A stretch of DNA of 18,942 bases from Clostridiaceae bacterium (GTDB lineage: Bacteria; Bacillota; Clostridia; Saccharofermentanales; UBA5734), in the NCBI GenBank assembly GCA_012511525.1, contig JAAZFW010000467.1:1-18942 (forward strand), in the 5' to 3' direction. Shown in pieces: positions 1 to 8,800 of this stretch (the first letter of the stretch is position 1; each line of letters begins with the position of its first letter). The position numbers and the translations under genes are program-made. The notes under the pieces are model-generated. The model did no database searches. It was given only the letters and a program-made list of their open reading frames with translations, and was not told where the DNA came from.

Positions 1-6
1 CTCCAT
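1..6 (-). CDS. Possible start of a further leftward gene, cut by the window edge
   Basis: On the minus strand an ATG lies at 6-4, ten bases after an AGGAG at 21-17 and just past the DAHP synthase stop codon. This would suit a next gene co-transcribed with the DAHP synthase. Only two codons are inside the window, so nothing can be said of its product and the call rests on the ribosome binding site alone. Confidence 0.25.
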
Positions 7-30
7 CTGTGCCGGTCTCCTCGTCTCCGC

Positions 31-1059
31 CTAGACCTGTTCGGCGATGTTCAGAACCAGGTTGCGGGTGGCCGGCCAACCCAGGCAAGCGTCTGTGATC
101 GATTTGCCGAACACATGCTCGCCGACAAATTGGCTTCCCTCTTCAAGATAGCTTTCAACCATCAGGCCCTTGACCAGCTTGCGGATGTCGGGGGACAATC
201 GCCGGCTGTGCAGGACTTCCATGGCGATGCGCGGCTGTTCGGCATACTGCTTGTTGGAATTGGCATGATTGGTGTCGATCAGGCAGGCCGGATTGACCAG
301 CTCGCGCGCCAGGTACATCTGGGACAGCCGCATCAGGTCCTCATAATGGTAGTTGGCCTGGCTTAGGCCGTGCCGGTTGACTTCGCCGCGTAAAACCGCG
401 TGGGCTAACGGGTTGCCTTCGGTCTGGACCGCGTGCCCCTGGTAGGCAAACACGTGCCCGCGCTGCGCGGCGTAGATGGCATTGAGCATGACGTTGAGGT
501 CGCCTCTGGTCGGATTTTTCATGCCGACCGGCTGCGTGACGGCGCTCGCCGTCAGCCGGTGATGCTGGTTTTCCACAGAACGCGCGCCGACAGCCACGTG
601 ACTCAACATATCGTCCAGATAGGTGTGGTTTTCCGGGTAAAGCATCTCATCGGCCGCAGTCAGGCCGGACACCGACAGCGAACGGATATGCATCTTACGC
701 AAGGCAATCAAGCCGCCGGCCATATCCGGCGCCTTCTCCGGATCAGGCTGGTGCAAGATGCCCTTGTAGCCTTCACCCGTGGTGCGCGGTTTGTTGGTGT
801 AGATACGCGGAACCAGGACAAGCCGGTCCGCTACCATTTCCTGCAGACGGCCTAAGCGTTCCGTGTAGGCGCAGACCGCGTCTTCCTGGTCTGCGGAACA
901 CGGCCCGATCACCAGGAGAAAACGGTCCGACATTCCGGTCAGGATCTGGCGGATTGCCTCGTCCCGGCGCGCTTTCAGTTCCGCTAATTCCCGGGATAAC
1001 GGGTAGCGGTCGAGGATTTCTGCGGTTGTCGGGATCTTACCCAGAATGGTCACATTCAT
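31..1059 (-). CDS. 3-deoxy-7-phosphoheptulonate (DAHP) synthase, type I (AroF/G/H family)
   Basis: This enzyme condenses phosphoenolpyruvate with erythrose 4-phosphate in the first committed step of the shikimate pathway to aromatic amino acids. The protein has the family landmarks in order: GPCSA near residue 52, NKPRTTGEGYKG near 90, VGMKNPT near 180, the metal-binding DTNHANS in the last third, and KSITDACLGW near the C-terminus. At 342 residues it matches the E. coli AroG/F/H class (about 350), with no chorismate mutase or ACT domain fused. I chose the ATG at 1059 because GGAG sits eight bases before it; an in-frame GTG at 1068 has no room for a ribosome binding site. The gene has its own promoter (1089-1094), so it may be uncoupled from the upstream pyrimidine unit. 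Which feedback-inhibition class it belongs to (Phe, Tyr or Trp sensitive) cannot be told by eye, so no symbol letter is assigned. Confidence 0.93.
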   Translation of the reverse strand: MNVTILGKIPTTAEILDRYPLSRELAELKARRDEAIRQILTGMSDRFLLVIGPCSADQEDAVCAYTERLGRLQEMVADRLVLVPRIYTNKPRTTGEGYKGILHQPDPEKAPDMAGGLIALRKMHIRSLSVSGLTAADEMLYPENHTYLDDMLSHVAVGARSVENQHHRLTASAVTQPVGMKNPTRGDLNVMLNAIYAAQRGHVFAYQGHAVQTEGNPLAHAVLRGEVNRHGLSQANYHYEDLMRLSQMYLARELVNPACLIDTNHANSNKQYAEQPRIAMEVLHSRRLSPDIRKLVKGLMVESYLEEGSQFVGEHVFGKSITDACLGWPATRNLVLNIAEQV

Positions 1060-1088
1060 CTTATTCACTCCAGACCGTACAGAAGCTT

Positions 1089-1097
1089 ATTATACCA
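1089..1097 (-). promoter_or_regulatory. Extended -10 promoter for the DAHP synthase gene
   Basis: On the minus strand TATAAT occupies 1094-1089 and is preceded by TGG at 1097-1095, giving the extended -10 pattern TGnTATAAT. No good -35 hexamer lies 16-18 bases upstream, as is common for extended -10 promoters. Transcription should start near 1082, leaving a leader of roughly 23 bases. The site lies in the 67-bp gap after the small membrane-protein gene. Confidence 0.6.
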
Positions 1098-1126
1098 TAT
1101 TCCAAGACTGCTGAAACGGCGTTTGC

Positions 1127-1759
1127 CTAGCGGCGGAACCTCAGGCGCGGCCGCCGGCGCTGGCGTGCGATGCGGACGACGCCGAGGTCGCGCAAACCGG
1201 ATGCCTGAACCAGGTTGGCCACCGACTGGGGCCGGCTCAAGGCGACCAGGACCCAGACGCTCTTGTTCTCAGGCGGGTCTTGAAACGACAAGATCAGGAC
1301 AGCCGAACGGCGGACCATGCTGTCTCGGTGGCGGATTTTTTCCCTCAGCGCGGAAAAAATCCTCTTTTCCACGAGCAGCAGGCGGCACAGCTGCTGGTCA
1401 TTGATGTGGCGGACATTCTCTGGTGACATGACCATGACCTTGAGCAAGCTGGATCGCGCCAGCGACCATTGCTCCTGCTCGGTTTCCAGGATGACCTGGT
1501 CGCCGGTGTAATATAAAGTCGCCGGCGTGTCGATCGGCAGCGGCAGCCCGTTCAGGTGCCGGATGCTGATCGCCCAGCGGGCTTCCAGTTCAAGTCGCCG
1601 CCGGGCCATGTGCCGCCTGCTTATCCAATCCTGCCGGATCAGCACGGCCAGCCAGGCCAGCGATGCCAGCACCAGGCTGCTGCCGATCAGGGGCGGCAGG
1701 ATCTCGGTCAGCACCAGAATGGTCAGGCAGATGGCCGCAGCGGCCAGTAATGCTTTCAT
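1127..1759 (-). CDS. Small membrane-anchored hypothetical protein, possible PH-like domain
   Basis: I do not recognise this 210-residue protein as a named family. Two hydrophobic segments (about residues 2-20 and 22-41) form a probable membrane hairpin. A basic stretch (RRHMARRRLELEAR) follows, as expected for a cytoplasmic flank. The middle part, starting LPLPIDTPATLYYTGDQVIL near residue 72, alternates short beta-like stretches and reads like the bacterial PH-like domains seen in small Firmicutes membrane proteins; that is an inference from pattern only. The C-terminus is very arginine-rich (QRRRPRLRFRR). The gene starts 31 bases after the SDR stop codon with a GGGGAG ribosome binding site, so it is probably the last gene of the long leftward pyrimidine unit. 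An antisense reading of equal length exists, but codon phase and the ribosome binding site favour this strand. Confidence 0.65.
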   Translation of the reverse strand: MKALLAAAAICLTILVLTEILPPLIGSSLVLASLAWLAVLIRQDWISRRHMARRRLELEARWAISIRHLNGLPLPIDTPATLYYTGDQVILETEQEQWSLARSSLLKVMVMSPENVRHINDQQLCRLLLVEKRIFSALREKIRHRDSMVRRSAVLILSFQDPPENKSVWVLVALSRPQSVANLVQASGLRDLGVVRIARQRRRPRLRFRR

Positions 1760-1790
1760 TTTCTCCCCTTCCCGTCAGGTCCTGCAGCTT

Positions 1791-2612
1791 CTAGCGGGCA
1801 TAGAGCCCGTAGAGCACCGCCATGACCCAACGCCTGGGCAGCACGCGGCTGAGCAAAGCGGCCAGCTTGTAGAACAGGCCGGGCGTATAGACCAGCGGCG
1901 GCCGGCGCCGGTTGGCCTGCCGGATGATTTTTGCGGCCAGCCGGTCAGCTGGAAAGCCATTCTGTTCGTCTGCGGCCATACGCGCGATCGAGCGGCGGCA
2001 ACGTTCGGCATAGGGCAGGCTCTCATCGGCGTCACAGAGCACGCGGGCTTCGGTGAATCCGGTTCGGGTGTCACCGGGCTGAACCAGCATGCAGCGGATT
2101 CCGTACGGGCGGACTTCGTTGGCCAGCGCCATGGTCAGGGCTGCCAAAGCTGCCTTGCTGGCCGAATAACAGGCCTGAAACGGAATGGGCAGGAAACCGG
2201 CGACAGAGCCAAGCTGGATGATCAGGCCGGATCCCCGGGCGCGCATGCTGGCCAGAACCGGCCCCAGCAAATGGCAGGCGCCCAGGAAATTCGTCCCCAT
2301 CTGTCCCGCGGCGTCGGTTGGCGTCATCGCTTCAACAGAACCGGCCAGTCCGTATCCGGCGGCCTGAACCAGGATATCGATGCGCCCTTCGCGCGCGGCG
2401 ATCCGGGTTACCGCCTGCCTGGCGGCTTCGGCATCGGTCACGTCGAGCGGCATCGTAAACCAGCTGCCTGCCGCAGCTTCGGACGGTTCAGCGACGCTGT
2501 CCGGCAGCCGGCGTGCCAGCGCGTAGACGCGATCGCCCCCGGCCGCGAACTGACGCGCCATTTCCAGCCCGATACCAGAACTGGCACCGGTGATCACGAC
2601 AACACGGTTCAT
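1791..2612 (-). CDS. Short-chain dehydrogenase/reductase (SDR) family oxidoreductase
   Basis: This is a classical SDR of 273 residues: an NAD(P)-dependent oxidoreductase on a Rossmann fold, substrate unknown. The cofactor-binding glycine motif TGASSGIG is at residues 8-15. The catalytic set is S136, Y149 and K153 (YSASK), followed by PGDTRTGF, the usual PG motif after the active site. One oddity is that the structural NNAG motif after beta-4 reads VQAAG (82-86). ARR at 33-35 behind beta-2 suggests NADP(H) preference, since basic residues there usually bind the 2'-phosphate. The start codon overlaps the stop of the upstream metallohydrolase as ATGA, so translation is probably coupled. It resembles the SDR subgroup with a C-terminal hydrophobic tail that often acts on lipids or ketones, but no substrate can be assigned. 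Confidence 0.9.
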   Translation of the reverse strand: MNRVVVITGASSGIGLEMARQFAAGGDRVYALARRLPDSVAEPSEAAAGSWFTMPLDVTDAEAARQAVTRIAAREGRIDILVQAAGYGLAGSVEAMTPTDAAGQMGTNFLGACHLLGPVLASMRARGSGLIIQLGSVAGFLPIPFQACYSASKAALAALTMALANEVRPYGIRCMLVQPGDTRTGFTEARVLCDADESLPYAERCRRSIARMAADEQNGFPADRLAAKIIRQANRRRPPLVYTPGLFYKLAALLSRVLPRRWVMAVLYGLYAR

Positions 2613-3172
2613 AAGCTGGCCCCCTCCCGATCCGCCCGGACCAGCTGATACGCTTTCAGCTGGTGCCGCCGTTCGCGTGCGTCAGGCAAACAGGCGAGCA
2701 AGAGCTGCCAGAAGGCCCGGCTGTGGTTCATGTGACGCAGATGGCACATTTCATGCAAAATGACATAGGTCTGCAGCGTTTCCGGAAGGGCCGCGCACCG
2801 TGTATTGAGGGTGATGGTCCCTTTTTGGCTGCAGCTGCCCCAGCGGCTGACCATATCCCGAAGCCGGATGCCGCGGGGCAAAGGCAAAGCGTGCTGTGCG
2901 GCCAGGGCCTTGATCCACGCCGGCAAAAGGTCGGCAAAACGGCGAACGTGCTCCGGGCTGACCGGTTCCAGGCGAACTCGCGCATGGTTCTCCGCCCTTT
3001 TACGCTCGATCCAGCCGCTGTTGGCGCGCACAAAAAGGTCGATGCGGTCGCGCGGCATCGCCAGCGGGCTGCGGACTTCGACGGAGTTGTCAGTTCGTAC
3101 CACCACGGCCAGGGATTTTCGATGGCTGCGAACCAGCCGGTAAGCGGGTACGGTTTCAGTTTTCCGGGCCAT
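2609..3172 (-). CDS. YgjP/SprT-like zinc metallohydrolase (DUF45, M48-related)
   Basis: This 187-residue protein belongs to the YgjP-type metal-dependent hydrolases. Its key motif is HEMCH at 140-144 (HExxH zinc site) with a third likely ligand H150 in NHSRAFW, the arrangement typical of the family. WGSCSQKGTITLNTR (111-125) is the other family signature. These proteins are predicted zinc peptidases; the physiological substrate is not known. An ATG at 3172 with GGAG seven bases upstream is the start. The gene overlaps the end of the pyrE-like gene by 17 bases and its stop overlaps the SDR start by 4 bases, so it is embedded in the tail of the pyrimidine operon. The link is probably positional rather than functional. 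Confidence 0.88.
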   Translation of the reverse strand: MARKTETVPAYRLVRSHRKSLAVVVRTDNSVEVRSPLAMPRDRIDLFVRANSGWIERKRAENHARVRLEPVSPEHVRRFADLLPAWIKALAAQHALPLPRGIRLRDMVSRWGSCSQKGTITLNTRCAALPETLQTYVILHEMCHLRHMNHSRAFWQLLLACLPDARERRHQLKAYQLVRADREGASL

Positions 3173-4022
3173 ATCCAGACTCCAGGCAGCGTCGGGCCCG
3201 TTCGGCGTTCTTGCCGCCTAACGCCAGCTGCTCCGCTAAAAACGCGGGGTGCTCGCGCAAAAACAGGCGCATATACGCTTGTGGATCGGCGGTGAACCTG
3301 AGGATCTGATCCAATTGCGCGGCATCGATCAGGCCCGCCGCGCGCGCCTGATGAAACAGCTCCTGGTCGATCGTCATCAGGCTGACCAGGCGGGTTCCTT
3401 CCGCCTCCAGCACCTGGCGTCCGTTCTGATTGCGGTCGACAACCGCCAACGTCATCGGCATCCGGGCGCCGATCCGGCGCAAGGCCGGCAGCCAGGCACG
3501 GGTGTAGCTGGACGCCTCGGTCACCAGGTCGGCGACATGGCAGGCAACCGAACCGGCCAGCGCGCTGTCCTCAAGCTTTTCGGCATTTTGACCGTCAGAC
3601 GGGCTGAACACGGCCGTCTGGTCTTTGAACAGGTAGACATGCGGCTTGCCCAAAAGGTGGGCGGCGCACACGGAAAAGAAATAGTCGCGCCGTTCGCCGC
3701 CGGAGATCAGGGTGCCGGGCGCCGTCGCCAGGCGGGCGGCGATCTGGTCCATCAGCTGGCGGTAGATCGGATTTTGCTCATACTGGCGCAGCACCGCCGC
3801 GTGCATGGCCGCCGGCAGGTCCAGAGGGCTTGCTGCCAGCTCGTCGATCCGGCGCAGCAGAGCGTTGGCGTCGTCTTCGCTCCCGAAGAGAAAATGCGTG
3901 TTGATGTAATACGGCCCCAACGTACCGGATGTATACCAGAACGGCTCGTCTGCCGGCGCTGCGCGCAGGGCCCGTGTGGCAAACAGCCAATGAATCAGCA
4001 TGTCGCGGTCGATCGGCTTCAT
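3156..4022 (-). CDS. pyrE: Divergent orotate phosphoribosyltransferase-like protein (PyrE-like)
   Basis: By position and by residual similarity this is the orotate phosphoribosyltransferase of the pyr operon, converting orotate and PRPP to OMP. Family-like parts are YTSGTLGPYYINTHF (30-44), matching the SG..SP.Y.N segment, ISGGERRDYFF (106-116), and a beta-strand/loop CHVADLVTEASS (161-172) aligned with the PRPP loop, followed by VVDRNQNGRQVLEAEG. It departs from canonical PyrE: 288 residues instead of about 210, an insertion in the N-terminal third, a C-terminal extension of about 60 residues, A164 in place of the first acidic residue of the PRPP loop, and FKD (132-134) where the family has RKE. 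A strong AGGAGG ribosome binding site precedes the start. It could be a true but variant PyrE, or a PyrE relative with changed function. No other pyrE lies in the window. Confidence 0.68.
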   Translation of the reverse strand: MKPIDRDMLIHWLFATRALRAAPADEPFWYTSGTLGPYYINTHFLFGSEDDANALLRRIDELAASPLDLPAAMHAAVLRQYEQNPIYRQLMDQIAARLATAPGTLISGGERRDYFFSVCAAHLLGKPHVYLFKDQTAVFSPSDGQNAEKLEDSALAGSVACHVADLVTEASSYTRAWLPALRRIGARMPMTLAVVDRNQNGRQVLEAEGTRLVSLMTIDQELFHQARAAGLIDAAQLDQILRFTADPQAYMRLFLREHPAFLAEQLALGGKNAERARRCLESGYGPEN

Positions 4023-4036
4023 GGCTCCTCCTGACT

Positions 4037-4052
4037 GGACCGTTTCCGGTCC
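4037..4052 (-). other. Small RNA hairpin with GAAA tetraloop before the pyrE-like gene
   Basis: In the minus-strand transcript GGACCG and CGGTCC pair as a perfect 6-bp stem closed by GAAA, a GNRA tetraloop. It lies in the 85-bp gap between pyrD and the pyrE-like gene, just upstream of the AGGAGG of the latter. There is no U-tract after it, so it is not an intrinsic terminator. It may stabilise a processed mRNA end or may simply be incidental. Confidence 0.4.
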
Positions 4053-4107
4053 GGCTGGTTTGCTTTAGTGTAACACAAAGGGCAGGTCCCGGGAAAAGGC
4101 AATCTGT

Positions 4108-5025
4108 TCAATACCCCCACAGCCGGAGGGTGCCCCGGTATTCGGCCAGATCTGTGACGCCGTCCGCCTGTGCCAAGGCGGTCATCTCTTCGAGGATGTC
4201 CGTGCATGCGGTCGGCCTGATCAGGCTGGCCGTTCCGATCTCGATGGCCGAAGCGCCGGCGATCAGAAACTCGATGGCATCCTGGCCGTTCATGATCCCG
4301 CCGACACCGATCAGGGGCAGATCGACCATCTGGCTGACCTCGGCGACCATGCGCAGGGCGACCGGCTTGATCGCCGGACCGGACAGGCCGCCGGTGTTGT
4401 TGCCCAGGATCGGTCGTCGCGTCCGGTAATCGATCGCCAGGCCCAAGAGCGTGTTGATCAGCACGATCGCGTCCGCACCGCCCCGCTGGGCAGCCAGCGC
4501 CATGTCGCCGATGCTGGTCACATTCGGGGTCAGTTTGGCCCAGACCGGTTTTCGGGTCTCCTGTTTGACCTGGCGGATCAACGACTCGATCTGGCGGGCG
4601 TCACTGCCGATCAGCATGCAGCCCTCCCGGACATTGGGGCAGGACAAGTTGAGTTCGATCGCGTCGACAGGCGTCTGGTCAAGCCGGCGGCACATCTCGC
4701 AATACTCGTCGGTGCTGTGCCCGGCGACATTGACGATGACCGCACAGCCCTGCTGGCGCATGAAAGGAAGCTCGTCGCGCAAAAAGACATCCAGCCCCGG
4801 ATTTTGCAGGCCGACGCTGTTGAGCATGCCGCAGCTCGTCTCGGCAACCCGGGGCGGCGGATTGCCCGCGCGCGGGCGCAAGGTCAAGCCCTTGCTGCAG
4901 ATGCCGCCCAGGCGCGACAGGTCTTGGTATTGGGCCATTTCCCGGCCGAACCCGAAGGTGCCGGATGCGGCCAGCACCGGGTTTTTCAAACTGAGGGATC
5001 CGACTTGGACCGCGGTTGTCACCAT
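4108..5025 (-). CDS. pyrD: Dihydroorotate dehydrogenase, class 1B catalytic subunit
   Basis: This FMN enzyme oxidises dihydroorotate to orotate, the fourth step of UMP synthesis, in the cytosol. The 305-residue length is typical of class 1B. Motifs visible are ASGTFGFG (20-27), the CSKGLTLRPR...GNPPPR segment (43-59), MLNSVGLQNPG (67-77), and NLSCPN (126-131), in which C129 is the catalytic base characteristic of class 1. Later GGLSGPAIKP and IGVGGI...A...F..AGASA bind the FMN phosphate. The adjacent pyrK shows it is the NAD-dependent heterotetrameric type. Its ATG overlaps the last 7 bases of pyrK, with GGAGG seven bases upstream, so the two subunits are likely translationally coupled. Confidence 0.95.
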   Translation of the reverse strand: MVTTAVQVGSLSLKNPVLAASGTFGFGREMAQYQDLSRLGGICSKGLTLRPRAGNPPPRVAETSCGMLNSVGLQNPGLDVFLRDELPFMRQQGCAVIVNVAGHSTDEYCEMCRRLDQTPVDAIELNLSCPNVREGCMLIGSDARQIESLIRQVKQETRKPVWAKLTPNVTSIGDMALAAQRGGADAIVLINTLLGLAIDYRTRRPILGNNTGGLSGPAIKPVALRMVAEVSQMVDLPLIGVGGIMNGQDAIEFLIAGASAIEIGTASLIRPTACTDILEEMTALAQADGVTDLAEYRGTLRLWGY

Positions 5026-5813
5026 ACCACCACCTCCGCGTCAAAGACCGGGCCGTCGACACAGCAGCGCTGGTAGCCGGTCGCCCCGTCCGCCTCCCTG
5101 ACCTGGCAGGCGCAAACCAGACACACGCCGATCCCGCAAGCCATCCGCTCTTCCAGGGAAACCTGGCAGGGCAGCTGGTAGTCCCGGGCGAGCGCGGCGA
5201 CAGCTTGCATCATCGGCCGCGGGCCGCAGGTTAAAACAGCCGTTTGGGGAACCGGCGGCAACTGGCAAAGCAGCTGCTTGAGGGCATCGGCCGCATGGCC
5301 GGCGACATCCAGGTCGCCCGCATCGGCGGCAAAAAGCGTCTGGCAGCCGAGCCCGGCATATTCGTCGCGCAGGATACTCTCGTCTATTGAACGGTAGCCG
5401 CATACCGCCAGCGCATCGATGCCGCGTTCCCGGCAGACTTGCTGGACGAAAAAGAGCGGAAAAACGCCGCTGCCCCCGCCGACCGTAATCACGCGCTGCA
5501 ATCCTTCCAGCCGGAAGCCGTGTCCCAGCGGACCGAGCACGGAAAGCTGGTCGCCAGGCCTTTTTTGCGCCAGTTCCCGCGTCCCGTCCCCGACCACGCG
5601 GATACCCAGTTCAACCAGGCCTTCATGGCGCAAAACGGCCATGATCCCGATCGGACGGCGCAGAAAATGGTCGCAGGACAGGTTGACAAACTGGCCGGGA
5701 GCGGCTGTGGCGGCGATGAGCGGCGCTTCAAGGGTCAGGACGGTTGTCTGGCTGTTGAGACGGCGCGACGAGCGGACGGTCACCAGGTGTTCGATCGGAT
5801 GGTCACATGTCAT
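5019..5813 (-). CDS. pyrK: Dihydroorotate dehydrogenase electron transfer subunit
   Basis: PyrK passes electrons from the FMN of PyrD through a [2Fe-2S] cluster and FAD to NAD+. The 264-residue protein has the ferredoxin-reductase layout. An FAD-binding barrel comes first, with LRRPIGIM (family RRPxSI, here G for S). The nucleotide-binding segment VITVGGGSGVFPLFF follows. The C-terminal cluster motif has cysteines at 226, 231, 234 and 250 or 251, closely matching the known spacing of L. lactis PyrK. An additional C236 sits inside the cluster region. It starts nine bases after the carB stop with an AGGAG ribosome binding site and overlaps pyrD downstream, as expected for subunits of one complex. 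Confidence 0.95.
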   Translation of the reverse strand: MTCDHPIEHLVTVRSSRRLNSQTTVLTLEAPLIAATAAPGQFVNLSCDHFLRRPIGIMAVLRHEGLVELGIRVVGDGTRELAQKRPGDQLSVLGPLGHGFRLEGLQRVITVGGGSGVFPLFFVQQVCRERGIDALAVCGYRSIDESILRDEYAGLGCQTLFAADAGDLDVAGHAADALKQLLCQLPPVPQTAVLTCGPRPMMQAVAALARDYQLPCQVSLEERMACGIGVCLVCACQVREADGATGYQRCCVDGPVFDAEVVVW

Positions 5814-5822
5814 GGCGCACTC

Positions 5823-8800
5823 CTATTTTTTCAGCATGGCGTTGTGCAGGGGCATCTCGTGCAGCGGCAGGTGGTTGCCGCGTGTCTTAGCAACACGATC
5901 GGCGAAATCGGAGATCTCAAAAGGCCGCAGGTCTTCCGGCTTCAGGTTCTGCACCAGACAGTCGTTGACCGCAACCAGCGTGTCGAGCGACGTGATCGCA
6001 GCGATGCCTTGCTCGATCGCGCGGCGGCGCAGCTGAAACCCGTTGAAGCCGTTCAAAAGGGACGAATGGGCTTCCGTGTTGATCAAAAGGCTGATTTTCC
6101 CGGACCCGATCAGATCGAGCACGTGCGGTTCCCCTTCCTCGACCTTGCGCACCCCGTTGCAGGGAATGCCGTGCTTGATCAGGTAATTGGCCGTGCCGCC
6201 GGTCGCGTAGAGACCGAATCCCAGGCTGTGCAGGCGGTGGGCCAGCGGAACCAGGTCCGGCTTGTCGGAGTCCTGGACGGACATCAGGATCTGACCTCCC
6301 CGGGCGGGAAAGCGAAAGCCCGAGGCCAGAATGGCCTTGTACATGGCTTCGCTGTAACGGTCCGAAAGACCCAGCACCTCGCCCGTGCTTTTCATTTCCG
6401 GTCCGAGCCGCGTGTCAACGCCCTGCAGTTTCTCGAAGGAGAACACGGGCGCCTTGATCGCGTAAACGGCCGGGTAGCGCGCGTAAAGGCCGCAGCCGTA
6501 AGGGAAATCCGCAAGGGTGGCGCCCAGCATGATGCGGGTCGCGACGGAGACGACCGGAATACCGGTCACTTTGCTGATGTTAGGCACCGTCCGCGAGGAG
6601 CGCGGATTGACCTCGATCACGTAGACGTCGTCGTTATAGAGGATGAACTGGATGTTGATCAGGCCGATCACCTGCAGCGCCATGGCCAGTTTACGCGTGT
6701 GGTCGACAATGATGTCGCGGATACGATCCGGGATGTAGGCCGGGAAGATCGAGATAGAATCCCCTGAGTGGACCCCGGCCCGCTCCAGATGTTCCATGAT
6801 CCCCGGAATCAGGATATCCTGCCCGTCGCAGATGGCATCCACTTCCAGTTCGACGCCTTTCAGGTACTTGTCGACCAGAATCGGGTGCTCCTGCTCGACG
6901 CGGTTGATGATCTCCATGTACTCGGCCATTTCCTCATCGCTATAGACGATCGCCATGCCCTGCCCGCCCAGGACATACGAAGGCCTGACCAGGACCGGGT
7001 AACCGCGCGCACCGGCGGCGTGAATCGCCTCCTCGGCGGTGCGCACGGTGGTGCCCTCGGGACGCAGGATGTTGCACGCGGCGACGATGGCGTCGAAGCG
7101 CTTGCGGTCTTCGGCGGCGTCGACATGGTCGGCGGACGTGCCCAGGATCGGCAATCCTGTCTCGGAAATCGCCTGGATCAGCTTGATCGCCGTCTGTCCG
7201 CCGAACTGGCAGATGGCACCGTCCGGTTTTTCCAGCTCGATGATCGCACGCACGTCGTCGGCCGTCAGCGGTTCGAAATAGAGCCGGTCCGAGGTGTCAA
7301 AATCGGTCGACACCGTCTCCGGGTTGTTGTTGACGATGATCGCCTCGTAGCCCATCTCGCGCAGGGCCCAGGCGGAGTGGACCGAGCAGTAGTCGAACTC
7401 GATCCCCTGCCCGATCCGGATCGGTCCGGAGCCGAGCACGAGGACCTTCTTGCGGCTTGTCGGAATTGCCTCGTTGACCTGGTCGAAGGAGGCGTAAAAA
7501 TACGGGGTCACAGCAGCATATTCGCCGGCACAGGTATCGACCATCTTGTACGTGTGCAGCAAGCCCAGCTTCTTGCGCTGCCGGGTAATCGCCTCACGCT
7601 GCAGGCCTGTCAGGCGGGCGATCCAGGTATCGGTGAACCCCTGGCGGACCGCTTGCTCCAGCAGACGGTCGCTCAGCACCGTCTGGCGGGCCAGGGCATC
7701 CTCGGTATCGACCAGCCGTTTGATTTTGCCGAGGAAAAACTTGTCGATCAGGGTGATGCGGTAGATGGCTTCCATCTCGAAGCCGCGACGCAGGGCTTCG
7801 GCCAGGGCGAACAGGCGCATGTCGTCAGCCTGGCGGATCCGGGGCCAGATCTCCGTGTCCGGCAATCGCTGCAGTTCGGGAACTTTTAGTCCCAGGTAAC
7901 CCAGTTCCAGCGAACGGATCGCCTTCATCAGGGACGCCTCGAAGGTCGGTGCGATCGCCATCACCTCGCCGGTCGCCTTCATCTGGGTTCCCAGCGTCCG
8001 CTTGGCCTTCACGAACTTGTCGAAGGGCCATTTGGGTATCTTGGTCACGACATAGTCAAGCGCAGGTTCGAAGCAGGCGCTGGTCGTCCCGGTCACTTCG
8101 TTGGCGATCTCATCCAGGTTGTAACCGACGGCGATGCGGGTCGCCACCTTGGCGATCGGGTATCCGGTCGCCTTGGAGGCCAGCGCGGATGAGCGCGACA
8201 GGCGCGGATTGACCTCGATGACCGCATAGTCGGCATCGGTCGGGTGCTGGGCAAACTGAACGTTGCATCCGCCGACGATGCCCAGTTCGGCAACGATCTT
8301 CAACGCGGCCGTCCGCATCTTCTGGTATTCGACATCGGTCAGGGTCTGGGCCGGCGCGACGACGATCGAATCGCCGGTGTGCACGCCGACCGGATCAAGG
8401 TTTTCCATCGAGCAGATCGTGATCGCATTGCCGCGCGCATCGCGGACCGCTTCGAACTCGATTTCCTTCCAGCCGGCGATGCTCCGTTCGATCAGGACCT
8501 GGTGCACGCGGCTGGCCGCCAGGCCGTTGGGTACGATCGATCGAAGCTCGTCCGCGTCTGCCGCGATTCCGCCGCCGGTGCCGCCCAGTGTGAATGCCGG
8601 CCGCACGATGACCGGGTACCCGATTTCATCCGCAAGGGTCAAACTTTCAGCCAGGCTCTTCGCGATGCCTGAAGGCACGCAGGGCTCCTTTATCCGTTGC
8701 ATGGCGGCCCGGAACGCTTCGCGGTCCTCACCCATCCGGATGCCGGATGCCGGGGTGCCCAGCATCCGGATATTGTGTTCGGCCAGAAACCCCTTTTCTT

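Noticed and set aside
1527..2648. 373-codon open frame on the plus strand opposite the SDR and membrane-protein genes
   Set aside because: Spans two genes in antisense, with low-complexity His/Gln/Arg composition typical of shadow frames.
5439..6767. Long open frame on the plus strand opposite pyrK and carB
   Set aside because: It is antisense to confidently identified genes, has no recognisable motifs, and long antisense frames are expected in GC-rich coding DNA.
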